A DNA stretch of 64,000 bases from Flavobacteriaceae bacterium (GTDB taxonomy: Bacteria; Bacteroidota; Bacteroidia; Flavobacteriales; Flavobacteriaceae), in assembly GCA_947483075.1 (NCBI GenBank), contig CANKLE010000003.1:1-64000 (forward strand). The letters are read 5' to 3'. A program made the translations under genes and the position numbers. Under the pieces are notes generated by a model. It did not search any database. It had not been told where the DNA came from and saw only the letters and a program-made list of their open reading frames with translations. This document shows positions 38,872 to 47,293 of the stretch, one piece after another. Numbering within the stretch: the first letter of the stretch is position 1; every line of letters begins with the position of its first letter.

Positions 38872-40050
38872 TTACGGGCGTTCTAGAACAATTGCAGAGG
38901 CACCACCACCGCCATTACAAATGGCCGCTGCGCCCAATTTGGCCTTATTTTGTTTCAGTACATTAATCAAGGTAATGATGATTCGCACACCCGAACAGCC
39001 CAACGGATGTCCTAAGGAAACGGCGCCACCGTTTACATTTACTTTGGCATTGTCTAAGCCTAAAATTTGGGCGTTGGCCAATCCAACAACCGAAAAGGCT
39101 TCGTTAAATTCAAAAAAGTCAACATCAGCAACAGTAAGTCCTACTTTGGCTAAGGCTTTAGGCAGCGCTTTTGCAGGAGCGGTCGTAAACCATTTGGGTT
39201 CCTGTGCAGCATCGGCGTAGCTTTTAATGTAGGCCAGGGGAGTGAACCCCATTTCACGGGCTTTTTCTTCGCTCATTAAAATCACTGCACCCGCTCCGTC
39301 ATTGATGGTCGAGGCATTGGCCGCCGTAACCGTTCCTTCTTTGGTAAAAGCAGGATTTAAACTGGGTATTTTATCCAATTTTACATTGGTATATTCTTCG
39401 TCTTTACTTACGATGATTGGTTCTCCACGACGCTGCGGAACAGCAACAGGCACTACTTCATCATCAAATTTTCCTTCGCTCCAGGCTTGGGCCGAACGCT
39501 CGTAGGATTGCACAGCAAAGGCATCTTGCGCTTCTCTAGTTATGTTGTATTCGGAGGCACATAAATCAGCCGAAACTCCCATGGCTTGGTTGTCGTAGGC
39601 ATCAGATAAGCCATCGCGTTGCATGCCATCAACCAAAGTTGCGGGTCCAAATTTATAGCCATTTCGAAGGTGGGTATAATGCGGAATCATACTCATGTTT
39701 TCCATGCCACCAGCAACAACAATTTGTGCATCACCAGCCATAATGGCTTGCGCACCTTGCATTACGGCTTTCATACCCGAAGCACACACTTTATTTACCG
39801 TGGTTGCAATTACAGAATTAGGTAAACCGGCGTGTAAGGCAGCTTGACGGGCAGGTGCTTGTCCTACTCCGGCTTGCACCACATTTCCCATAATAACTTC
39901 GTCAACTAGTGAAGGATCTAAATTGAGTTGTGCCAAAGCACCTTTTATGGCTGCAGCACCCAATAAAGGAGCGTTAACAGATGATAAAGCGCCCATGAAA
40001 CTTCCAATTGGAGTTCGGGCAGCAGCTACAATAACTACTTTTGTATTCAT
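38872..40050 (-). CDS. Acetyl-CoA C-acyltransferase (thiolase)
   Basis: The 392-aa thiolase has the three catalytic motifs: the nucleophile cysteine in NKVCASGMKAVM near 88, GHPLGCSGVRI near 348 and CNGGGGASAIVLERP at the C-terminus. It condenses or cleaves acetoacetyl/ketoacyl-CoA in fatty-acid breakdown or polyhydroxyalkanoate/ketone pathways. The size and motif sequence are closest to biosynthetic acetyl-CoA acetyltransferases. The 245-bp gap before the next gene on the right has no clear promoter match for it. Confidence 0.93.
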   Translation of the reverse strand: MNTKVVIVAAARTPIGSFMGALSSVNAPLLGAAAIKGALAQLNLDPSLVDEVIMGNVVQAGVGQAPARQAALHAGLPNSVIATTVNKVCASGMKAVMQGAQAIMAGDAQIVVAGGMENMSMIPHYTHLRNGYKFGPATLVDGMQRDGLSDAYDNQAMGVSADLCASEYNITREAQDAFAVQSYERSAQAWSEGKFDDEVVPVAVPQRRGEPIIVSKDEEYTNVKLDKIPSLNPAFTKEGTVTAANASTINDGAGAVILMSEEKAREMGFTPLAYIKSYADAAQEPKWFTTAPAKALPKALAKVGLTVADVDFFEFNEAFSVVGLANAQILGLDNAKVNVNGGAVSLGHPLGCSGVRIIITLINVLKQNKAKLGAAAICNGGGGASAIVLERP

Positions 40051-40295
40051 GTTTGTTGATTTGTTTAATTTCTCACTTAGCCGCGAATTTAACCAAATTA
40101 AATTACACGCAAATGGTTTTGGCAGAAAAACAAGGGCCGGTAGGTAAGAGCACAGCCTTAGTTAGAAAGAATAATTGAATGCTACTCAAAAGTATCGTCT
40201 TTTAATTATGCTGATTTTAAATAAAAGTATAGATTCGCTAGAAATGAATTTATTGAGCATTTAGGATACAAAACAAATATAAAATAGATTTTACC

Positions 40296-40496
40296 GTGAT
40301 TGATAACCCGAATGAATTGCCAGAAATGATTGACGATATAGTTTGTCTAAACGAAAATTTAATTCCTATCCCGTCCAAAAACAAATGGCTCTATCCAGAT
40401 GATGAATTTGGCCAAATGCAAAAAGGAGTAGTGATAAACGATAAGGTTTACAGGTATGAAATAGTCAAAGAAATAAAAAACTCAACAGACACTTAG
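40296..40496 (+). CDS. Small uncharacterised protein, 66 aa
   Basis: The frame opens with GTG at 40296 (or ATG at 40326) and encodes an acidic, soluble protein (MIDNPNELPEMIDDIVCLNENLIP...). It has no recognisable domain. It ends 4 nt before the stop of the convergent histidine kinase gene and begins in a 245-bp gap after the divergent thiolase start. The codon use looks ordinary for this genome, but no promoter or Shine-Dalgarno was found, so it is a tentative gene. Confidence 0.4.
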   Translation: MIDNPNELPEMIDDIVCLNENLIPIPSKNKWLYPDDEFGQMQKGVVINDKVYRYEIVKEIKNSTDT

Positions 40497-40500
40497 TTTT

Positions 40501-41571
40501 CTATTCTAGTGTTAGCTGAATAGCCGTTCCTTTTTTAAGTTGACTTTCAATGGCTAGTTTTGCCTTGATTTTTTCGGCTAATTTTTGAACCAATTGCAAA
40601 CCCATGCCCATTCCAATTTCATTGGCGGTTCCTCGAGTAGAGGTATAGGTTTTGTTTAAAATTGAAGTAATTTGTTCGGCCGACATCCCCACACCTGAAT
40701 CTGAAACTTGCAAGAGATTGTTTCTGTATTCTATGCGAATATTTCCATTTTTTGGTGTAAACTTGATTGCATTCGAAATAATATTTCTCAAGATAATTGA
40801 CACTATTTCTTTATCGGCATATATAGTTGAATCATCGTCAACCTCTACCGTTAGTGAAATGTTTTTGGCAGAATAGGTGTTTTTGTATACAGCCAAAGTT
40901 GTTTCAATACATGTTTTAGCTTGAATAATCTCTGGCTGCACCTGAATGTCATTAAAATTAGATCGAGACCAATTTAAGGTAGTCTCCAGCATTTCTAAGA
41001 CCTGATGCGACTGTTGATTTATGAGTTGTATGTAGGTTGTAAATTCTTCTTGTGACATGTCGTGATCTAAGGCCAAATCTGTAATGCCAATAAGGTTTGC
41101 CATTGGTGCACGCAAATCGTGTCCTAATACAGACAACATTCGGTCGTTGTTGCTGTTGATGTTTTTTAGCTCTTCTTGCAATTTGATTTCTTTATCCAAA
41201 TCAATAAAGGCAACAACATGCAATCCATCAACTACTGAAGCTTTGATTTCATACCATTTTTTATTGCCGTTTTTGCAGGTAACATGAGAAATTTTCCGAA
41301 CTAAAATAATTCCTGTTTTTTTAGAACTATTTTCTTCTTCGTCCCACACTTTAATCACATTATCTCTGTAAGTAGGGTCTGGATAAGCGTGTAAATACCA
41401 ATCTTCAATGGTGGGGATCTCCTCTAAGGAGTACCCAATTTCATGTTTGAAACTTTCGTTGATGAAGGTATTTAAGTGCTGACCGTCAATAACTTCTGCA
41501 ATAATAAACGGATAGGGCAAGAAATCGGCTACGTGGTGCAGATCAAATCGGGAGATAGAATGTTGAGTCAT
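40501..41571 (-). CDS. PAS-domain sensor histidine kinase
   Basis: The 356-aa protein has an N-terminal PAS/PAC region (about 10-130, ending in the CKNGNKKWYEIKASVVDGLH beta-sheet). A HisKA dimerisation domain follows with the phospho-acceptor in LGHDLRAPMANLIG near 151. A HATPase domain lies at about 250-356, with the N box NIISNAIKFTPKNG and the G boxes SDSGVGMS and GMGMGLQLV. It has no membrane segment, so it should sense a cytosolic signal. No response regulator gene is adjacent (orphan kinase). Confidence 0.92.
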   Translation of the reverse strand: MTQHSISRFDLHHVADFLPYPFIIAEVIDGQHLNTFINESFKHEIGYSLEEIPTIEDWYLHAYPDPTYRDNVIKVWDEEENSSKKTGIILVRKISHVTCKNGNKKWYEIKASVVDGLHVVAFIDLDKEIKLQEELKNINSNNDRMLSVLGHDLRAPMANLIGITDLALDHDMSQEEFTTYIQLINQQSHQVLEMLETTLNWSRSNFNDIQVQPEIIQAKTCIETTLAVYKNTYSAKNISLTVEVDDDSTIYADKEIVSIILRNIISNAIKFTPKNGNIRIEYRNNLLQVSDSGVGMSAEQITSILNKTYTSTRGTANEIGMGMGLQLVQKLAEKIKAKLAIESQLKKGTAIQLTLE

Positions 41572-41706
41572 TGGGGAAGCAGAATTTTTTGGGGACTTAA
41601 AAATTTTGAGTCAAATTTAATTTAAATATTTTTATTCGGTTTATATAATCTGTAATTCCTATCTTAAATTATATTATAGTTAAAAAAAAGTTCGAAAAAT
41701 AAGAAT

Positions 41707-41925
41707 ATGAAATTTTATGGGTGTTATTTTAGAGATAATGTATTTAATAATAGCTTGAAAGAGCAACCAAAATTCTTTAGTGATCCTCCAATTTTTAAAC
41801 AATATGAAAACAAAAAAAGCAGAGAAATGCTCGAAGAACGAATGTTCTACATGTTATCTACGAATCAGTTAAAGCTATTCCGCAAAGCGCACGCCAAAGG
41901 ATGTTGCTTTACAATAGCGGATTAA
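41707..41925 (+). CDS. Doubtful small ORF, 72 aa
   Basis: The ATG at 41707 opens a 72-aa frame (MKFYGCYFRDNVFNNSLKEQ...) with no known domain. Its last codons (KAHAKGCCFTIAD) are encoded by the first words of the 177-bp repeat that follows (tgctttacaatagc), so the end of the frame depends on the repeat. It could be a remnant of a longer gene or spurious. No promoter match was found upstream. Confidence 0.3.
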   Translation: MKFYGCYFRDNVFNNSLKEQPKFFSDPPIFKQYENKKSREMLEERMFYMLSTNQLKLFRKAHAKGCCFTIAD

Positions 41926-42288
41926 ATTGAATTTATTGAGGTAGATGTGCAATTGGAAATGTAGTCACAACGCCTAAAGGCATTGTGCAAAGTGTTAAGG
42001 CAATAGAGTTACCTGGTTAATTAATTGCAGATGTTCACCACAACGCCTAAAGGCATTGTGCAAAGCGTCCCCAAGGATTTTGCTTTACAATAGCATATTT
42101 TAAACTGAATTTTTGAGGTAGATGTGCAATTGGAAATGTAGATACAACATCTAAAGGCATTGTGTAAAGTGTTAAGGCAATAGAGTTACCGGGTTAATTA
42201 ATTACAGATGTTCACCACAACGCCTAAAGGCATTGTTCAAAGCGTCCCCAAGGATTTTGCTGGCGCAACATCCTTGGGCGGGACGCTT
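41905..42288. repeat. 177-bp direct duplication with inner repeats and inverted repeat
   Basis: tgctttacaatagc at 41905 recurs at 42081, and gtagatgtgcaattggaaatg at 41941 recurs at 42118, giving a period of about 177 bp. Each unit holds the word acgcctaaaggcattg twice, about 68 bp apart. A third, partial unit ends in an imperfect inverted repeat (agcgtccccaaggat at 42241-42255 with atccttgggcgggacgct at 42270-42287). No ORF is supported. Confidence 0.8.
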
Positions 42289-42299
42289 TGAAAACAAAA

Positions 42300-42343
42300 A
42301 AAGAGTAAAAACGCTCAAGTGAACTTGGACGTTTTTACTCTTT
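42300..42343. terminator. Strong hairpin/terminator before the pigment locus
   Basis: A perfect 14-bp stem (aaagagtaaaaacg at 42300-42313 with cgtttttactcttt at 42330-42343) is followed by attttgtt. It can insulate the pigment operon from transcription entering from the left. Confidence 0.7.
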
Positions 42344-42350
42344 ATTTTGT

Positions 42351-42744
42351 TTATTCGTGAACGCTATAGACTTGTTGTCCAACGAATTAATAGAATTTTT
42401 AGAAAAATTTGTAGTTGTATTATAAAAAAAACCAAAAAACTAAAATAAGAGGATACGTACAAAAGTCGAAATATGGATAATTTTAGTAATATATCTTGGT
42501 TCTTTGCCCTTACTATAATACAGGATAATATAAATCAAATTTTCAAATCATATAATGTCATTAATCTGAATCAGGATTTAAAAAAAAGTCCAATGTTTAA
42601 TTTATGTGTTGAAATTTAATTTAAAAACAGAAAATACATCCACTACAAATTTTGTAAAATCATAATTTTTTTAAGGTATATCCTAAATAATTGACACTAA
42701 TTAAAATCAATAAGGTGTTTATTTTCAACAAAAGCTACACTGCA
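42351..42744. other. AT-rich gene-free stretch
   Basis: About 400 bp of very AT-rich DNA without a credible ORF, RNA gene or repeat. Together with the following promoter region it forms a 645-bp gap between the hairpin and the pigment operon, unusually long for this compact genome. Confidence 0.6.
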
Positions 42745-42774
42745 TTTTGGTTGCAGTCAAATTAATTATTTTTG
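42745..42774 (+). promoter_or_regulatory. Distal promoter candidate of the pigment operon
   Basis: TTTTG (42745-42749), 17 bp and TATTTTTG (42767-42774) fit the Bacteroidota consensus. If used, the leader would be about 210 nt. Confidence 0.45.
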
Positions 42775-42883
42775 GATTTATTTCAATCTGATTATTGTAA
42801 ACTAATAAATTAGATATATTTCTGATTAATTAATTAGTTAGGTGGAAAAAAGTATTATAACACGAAAAATAACTACTCTAATA

Positions 42884-42914
42884 TTAGTTCAATAAATCAA
42901 TAAATTTACCTTTG
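42884..42914 (+). promoter_or_regulatory. Proximal promoter candidate of the pigment operon
   Basis: TTAG (42884-42887), a 19-bp spacer and TACCTTTG (42907-42914, full TAnnTTTG match) would start a leader of about 70 nt before the tyrosine ammonia-lyase gene. It is the best-placed promoter for the operon. Confidence 0.55.
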
Positions 42915-42988
42915 AAGAACCTTAAATAACATCTAAAATTAATAAATTTTATTTCCCCAACATTTAAGATAAAATAATCAAATATTGC

Positions 42989-44509
42989 ATGAAAATAATT
43001 AATGACTATTTAACTATTAAAGAATTTGAATCAATCATTTTTGATAAAAATTTGATAGATTTAAGTGATATTGTATTAAACAGAGTGAAGGAAAGTTTTA
43101 GTTTTTTAAAAGAATTTTCAGAGAATAAAATTATTTATGGTGTTAATACTGGTTTTGGTCCAATGGCACAATATAGAATCAAAGACGAAGACCGTATTCA
43201 ACTACAATATAACTTAATACGAAGCCATTCTTCAGGAACCGGAAAGCCTTTGAGCGCACTTTTTGTCAAAGCATCTATCTTAGCAAGATTAAACACCCTC
43301 GCTATAGGTAATTCTGGTGTGCACCCATCTGTAATCTATTTAATGAAAGAGTTGATTAACCGAGATATAACACCTTTAATTTTTGAGCACGGCGGGGTGG
43401 GCGCCAGTGGTGATTTAGTACAATTAGCGCATTTGGCATTAGTTTTAATTGGAGAAGGAGAGGTTTTTTATAAAGGTGAAAGAAAATCGACCAAAGAAGT
43501 TTTTATTTTGGAAAATCTGAAACCGATTGAAGTAGAAATAAGAGAAGGATTAGCGTTAATGAATGGTACTTCAGTAATGACTGGTATTGGGGTAGTCAAT
43601 TTACATTTTGCATACAAACTAGTAGATTGGTCTTTAAAATGTTCATGCGCTATTAACGAGATTGTGCAAGCATACGACGATCATTATTCAGCAGAATTAA
43701 ATGATGCAAAACTACACCGCGGCCAACAAGAAGTAGCAAAAAGGATGCGGAAAAACCTTATTGACAGTGGTTTAATTCGAAAAAGAGAAGACCATTTGTA
43801 TTATGGAGATAACAAAGAAGATGTTTTTAAAGAAAAAATTCAAGAATACTATTCCTTGCGCTGTGTCCCTCAAATCGTAGGGCCAATTTTGGAAACAATA
43901 GACAATGTGGCCACAGTTTTAGAAAACGAATTCAACTCAGCAAATGACAATCCAATTATTGATGTAAAAAACCAACAGGTGTATCATGGAGGTAATTTTC
44001 ATGGAGATTATGTTTCTTTAGAAATGGACAAACTTAAAATTGTAATAACAAAACTAACAATGTTGGCCGAAAGACAATTGAATTATTTACTTAATTCAAA
44101 AATCAATGAGATTCTTCCACCTTTTGTTAATTTAGGAACCCTTGGCTTTAATTTTGGAATGCAAGGAGTTCAGTTTACAGCTACTTCTACAACTGCAGAA
44201 AACCAAATGTTATCGAATCCTATGTATATACACAGTATCCCAAACAATAATGACAATCAAGACATTGTAAGCATGGGAACAAATGCGGCAGTCATTACCG
44301 CAAGAGTGATAGATAATTCTTTTGAAGTTCTAGCCATCGAGTTAATCACAATAATTCAAGCAATAGATTGTTTGGAGCAAAAAGATTCGATTTCATCTGT
44401 TACTAGAAAAATGTATGATGATGTTCGAGCCATTATTCCAATATTCAAAAAAGACCAGGTGATGTATCCGTTTATTCAGCAAGTCAAGGATTATTTAATA
44501 AATAATTAG
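42989..44509 (+). CDS. Tyrosine ammonia-lyase of the flexirubin pathway
   Basis: The 506-aa lyase of the HAL/PAL/TAL family would convert L-tyrosine to p-coumarate, the starter for the aryl polyene. The MIO cofactor triad is Ala139-Ser140-Gly141 (HGGVGASGDLVQLAH). The sequence closely resembles, from memory, the characterised Flavobacterium johnsoniae TAL (NTGFGPMAQYRIK, LIRSHSSGTGKPLS, NFHGDYVSLEMDKLKI). The selectivity position reads Ser-His, as in histidine lyases, not the His-Leu of Rhodobacter TAL. Its place at the head of the pigment genes supports TAL. The protein is well diverged from HutH in this window. Confidence 0.9.
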   Translation: MKIINDYLTIKEFESIIFDKNLIDLSDIVLNRVKESFSFLKEFSENKIIYGVNTGFGPMAQYRIKDEDRIQLQYNLIRSHSSGTGKPLSALFVKASILARLNTLAIGNSGVHPSVIYLMKELINRDITPLIFEHGGVGASGDLVQLAHLALVLIGEGEVFYKGERKSTKEVFILENLKPIEVEIREGLALMNGTSVMTGIGVVNLHFAYKLVDWSLKCSCAINEIVQAYDDHYSAELNDAKLHRGQQEVAKRMRKNLIDSGLIRKREDHLYYGDNKEDVFKEKIQEYYSLRCVPQIVGPILETIDNVATVLENEFNSANDNPIIDVKNQQVYHGGNFHGDYVSLEMDKLKIVITKLTMLAERQLNYLLNSKINEILPPFVNLGTLGFNFGMQGVQFTATSTTAENQMLSNPMYIHSIPNNNDNQDIVSMGTNAAVITARVIDNSFEVLAIELITIIQAIDCLEQKDSISSVTRKMYDDVRAIIPIFKKDQVMYPFIQQVKDYLINN

Positions 44510-44543
44510 TAAGTAGGTATGTTTTAAATTAAAATCATAAAAA

Positions 44544-45368
44544 ATGAAACTAAAAATTACTTTAATTGTGTTGTTAATTTCATCAATTGCAATTTCTCAA
44601 AATTATATTAGTATTAATCAATCTGGAGTTATTGCAACAGATGTAACTGATAAAAAACCTGCAAACATTAATGTATTCAGTAGTTGGAAAACTCATGCTA
44701 ATATGATTGCATATGGAGGATCATCTTTAAAAAAGACTATACTTAATAAAAAGAAAAGAGAAGTAAATTTATTAGAAACACAACCAAAAGTTGATTTAGT
44801 TAAACAAACGTATAAAGATTCTGAACACTATCCTAATAAGATTGTTGATGGATGGCATTCTGTCATTGCTACTGATAGTTATAGCTATTGTTGTCCTGCA
44901 AAAGTTATGATTAAAAACAATGAAATTAAAGAATTTGTTTTGGAAAATTGGAGTAGATTATCATTGCCATTTAATGTTTTGTCAGCTATAAAAAAAGGTA
45001 AGGGTTTGATAAGTGTTGAATTTGAAGAAGAAACACTTACATTAGAATTATATTTTACAAATGATTTAGTTCAACCTTCAATTGTAGATAAACCATTGGA
45101 TTCAGGTTTTGTTTCATTTTGGTGTGATTCAAAAAAAATTGATGACATAAAAATATTCATTGAAAAAAGGTATTACGGACAACTTGGCGCAGCGTTTTCT
45201 AATCAACCCGAATGCTCAGCTAATGGAACTATTACAATAGAATTAAAACCTGCAATTTATCATTTCACTGCTGCAGGAAGAGGAACCATTAATTGGGAAG
45301 GTGATTTTGAAGTAAAGGAAAATTTATGCTTAAGTTATTTATTGAATAAGATAAATAAAAGGGATTGA
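44544..45368 (+). CDS. Uncharacterised secreted protein, 274 aa
   Basis: The protein has a signal peptide (MKLKITLIVLLISSIAISQN). I recognise no domain in the mature part. Features are a cysteine pair in SYSYCCPAKVMI near 112-121, single cysteines near 195, 220 and 265, and an immunoglobulin-like finish (TITIELKPAIYHFTAAGRGTINWEGDF). It lies 34 nt after the lyase gene and 50 nt before the WG-repeat gene, in the same direction as the pigment operon. It has no expected role in aryl polyene chemistry and its DNA is more AT-rich than its neighbours, so it looks like an insert. Confidence 0.7.
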   Translation: MKLKITLIVLLISSIAISQNYISINQSGVIATDVTDKKPANINVFSSWKTHANMIAYGGSSLKKTILNKKKREVNLLETQPKVDLVKQTYKDSEHYPNKIVDGWHSVIATDSYSYCCPAKVMIKNNEIKEFVLENWSRLSLPFNVLSAIKKGKGLISVEFEEETLTLELYFTNDLVQPSIVDKPLDSGFVSFWCDSKKIDDIKIFIEKRYYGQLGAAFSNQPECSANGTITIELKPAIYHFTAAGRGTINWEGDFEVKENLCLSYLLNKINKRD

Positions 45369-45418
45369 CAATCATTTTTTTAATTGCATTTTGTAGTTTA
45401 TTTTTATATAATAAGATT

Positions 45419-46534
45419 ATGAAAAAAATATTTTTATTTAGTTTATTATTTTTATTTGTTCTATTTACTAATGCTCAAGAATTAGCATTAGTAAGAAAAG
45501 ACGGTAAATTTGGTTATATTTCTAAAACTGGGGAATTTGTAATTCGACCAATATATAAAACTGCAAAAAACTTTTCAGATTGTCTAGCAGCTGCCGAAGT
45601 TAATGGGAAATGGGGTTTTATTAATTCTAAAGGAGAATGGGAGATTCCAGCCACATTTGATGATGCAAAGTATTTTGATAGCGGAATTTGTGTTGTTGCA
45701 AAAGATAAAAAATGGTTTTATATCAATAAAAAAGGAGAAACAGTTACAGCTCCAAATTCAGATAAAGTATATGATTTTGAAAACGGAATTGCTTTCATTA
45801 AACAACGAGATAAAGTAGGACTTATCAATGCTAAAATGGATGTAGTGTTAATTCCTAAATACGATGTTATTAAGTCATTTGAAAATGGTTTTGCAAGAGT
45901 ACGAATCAATGATTTTTGGGGAATTATTGATATATCAGGGAAAGAAACTATTGAAGTTATTTATGATGAAATAGGTAATTATAATAAGAATAGTACTTGG
46001 GCAAAAAAAGGATCTAATTTTGGACTAATAATTGAAGGTAAATTTAAAGTAATTGAAGGAGTTGATAGAATTTGGGATTTCTTTCAAAATGATATTACTT
46101 ATGCTCGAAAAAACGACAAAATAGGATTTATTGATTCAAATGGGAATTGGGTAATCCAACCGAAATTTGAAAAAGCTAAATCATTTGTGAAAAATTTAGC
46201 TCCAGTACAACTAAACGAAAAATGGGGCTTTGTTAATAGAAAAGGCGAAATAGCTATTGAATTTATATATAATGATGCTGAGGTTTTTAGTGCCGATGGT
46301 TTAGCACCGGTAAAGGCTGAAAACTGGGGTTTTATTAATGAAACTGGAAAGTTAATTATCCCAACAAAATACGGAATTACCGCTGGAGGATTTTCAATGT
46401 TTAAATTTGAAGAAAAAGGATTTATAAATGGATTAGCAAGGGTAAAAAATGAAAAAAAATGGGGGTTTCTTAAGACAGATGGTCAAGTATTAGGAAACCA
46501 ATGGTTTGATAATGCCGAACCTTTTCTTAAATAA
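45419..46534 (+). CDS. WG-repeat protein, exported
   Basis: The 371-aa protein has a signal peptide (MKKIFLFSLLFLFVLFTNAQ) and about eight WG/beta repeats of the KWGFINSKGEWEIPATFDDAKYF type throughout. The repeat motif G-[FYL]-I-[ND]-x-x-G recurs every 45-50 residues. Function is unknown; family members are often secreted or surface proteins. An in-frame TTG lies 54 nt further up, but the ATG at 45419 begins a clean signal peptide. It ends 8 nt before fabG, so it is embedded in the pigment operon. Confidence 0.85.
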   Translation: MKKIFLFSLLFLFVLFTNAQELALVRKDGKFGYISKTGEFVIRPIYKTAKNFSDCLAAAEVNGKWGFINSKGEWEIPATFDDAKYFDSGICVVAKDKKWFYINKKGETVTAPNSDKVYDFENGIAFIKQRDKVGLINAKMDVVLIPKYDVIKSFENGFARVRINDFWGIIDISGKETIEVIYDEIGNYNKNSTWAKKGSNFGLIIEGKFKVIEGVDRIWDFFQNDITYARKNDKIGFIDSNGNWVIQPKFEKAKSFVKNLAPVQLNEKWGFVNRKGEIAIEFIYNDAEVFSADGLAPVKAENWGFINETGKLIIPTKYGITAGGFSMFKFEEKGFINGLARVKNEKKWGFLKTDGQVLGNQWFDNAEPFLK

Positions 46535-46542
46535 TATTTAAT

Positions 46543-47274
46543 ATGAAGTGTGCTTTAGTAACAGGTGGTTCAAGAGGAATTGGAAGTGCTATTTGTCAAA
46601 AATTAGCAATAGATACAGAATATCATATTCTAATCAATTATCATTCCAATAAAAATGCCGCAGAAGAAACTTTGAAAGAGGTAATAAAAAATGGTGGAAC
46701 CGGAGAAATAATAGCCTTTGACGTTTCCAATTTTGAGGAAGTCAAAGTTGTGTTAACCAATTGGCAAGATAAAAATCCGGAAGCTATCGTTGAGGCGATT
46801 GTAAATAATGCAGGAATTACAAAGGATGGTTTGTTTATGTGGATGAGTCCCGAAGATTGGTCAAGTGTTGTGAATACAAGTTTGAATGGTTTTTTTAATG
46901 TTACCAATTTTTTTATACAAAAAATGTTGCGTAACAAATATGGGCGAATTGTCAATATGGTTTCTGTTTCCGGTGTAAAAGGAACGGCGGGTCAAACAAA
47001 TTATTCTGCTGCAAAAGGCGCTTTAGTCGCAGCTACAAAAGCTTTGGCACAAGAAGTTGCTAAACGAAATATTACAGTAAATGCTGTAGCTCCAGGCTTT
47101 ATAAAAACAGATATGACCAGTCAATTAGATGAAATTGAGCTTATCAAATTAGTCCCTGTGAATCGTTTCGGAGAAGCAGAGGAAGTCGCAGATTTAGTCA
47201 GTTTCTTGGTTTCTAAAAAAGCCAGTTATATTACAGGTGAAATTATTAATATTAATGGTGGAATTTATTCTTAA
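46543..47274 (+). CDS. 3-oxoacyl-ACP reductase FabG-like
   Basis: The 243-aa short-chain dehydrogenase has the Rossmann motif TGGSRGIGSA at 7-16, NNAGITKDG near 90 and the catalytic YSAAK near 154-158. In aryl polyene systems a FabG-like enzyme (ApeQ in Gram-negative clusters) reduces the beta-keto group in each elongation round before dehydration. Its place between the lyase and a ketosynthase fits this. The WG-repeat gene ends 8 nt upstream, and the ketosynthase starts 19 nt downstream. Confidence 0.93.
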   Translation: MKCALVTGGSRGIGSAICQKLAIDTEYHILINYHSNKNAAEETLKEVIKNGGTGEIIAFDVSNFEEVKVVLTNWQDKNPEAIVEAIVNNAGITKDGLFMWMSPEDWSSVVNTSLNGFFNVTNFFIQKMLRNKYGRIVNMVSVSGVKGTAGQTNYSAAKGALVAATKALAQEVAKRNITVNAVAPGFIKTDMTSQLDEIELIKLVPVNRFGEAEEVADLVSFLVSKKASYITGEIININGGIYS

Positions 47275-47293
47275 TTAGCAGACAATAGCAATA

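Noticed and set aside
41707..41925. Genuine gene at this ORF
   Set aside because: It ends inside a duplicated intergenic repeat, has no family and no promoter. Kept only as a low-confidence entry.
45365..45418. TTG start for the WG-repeat protein
   Set aside because: It would put a second hydrophobic segment before a proper signal peptide that starts at the ATG 45419.
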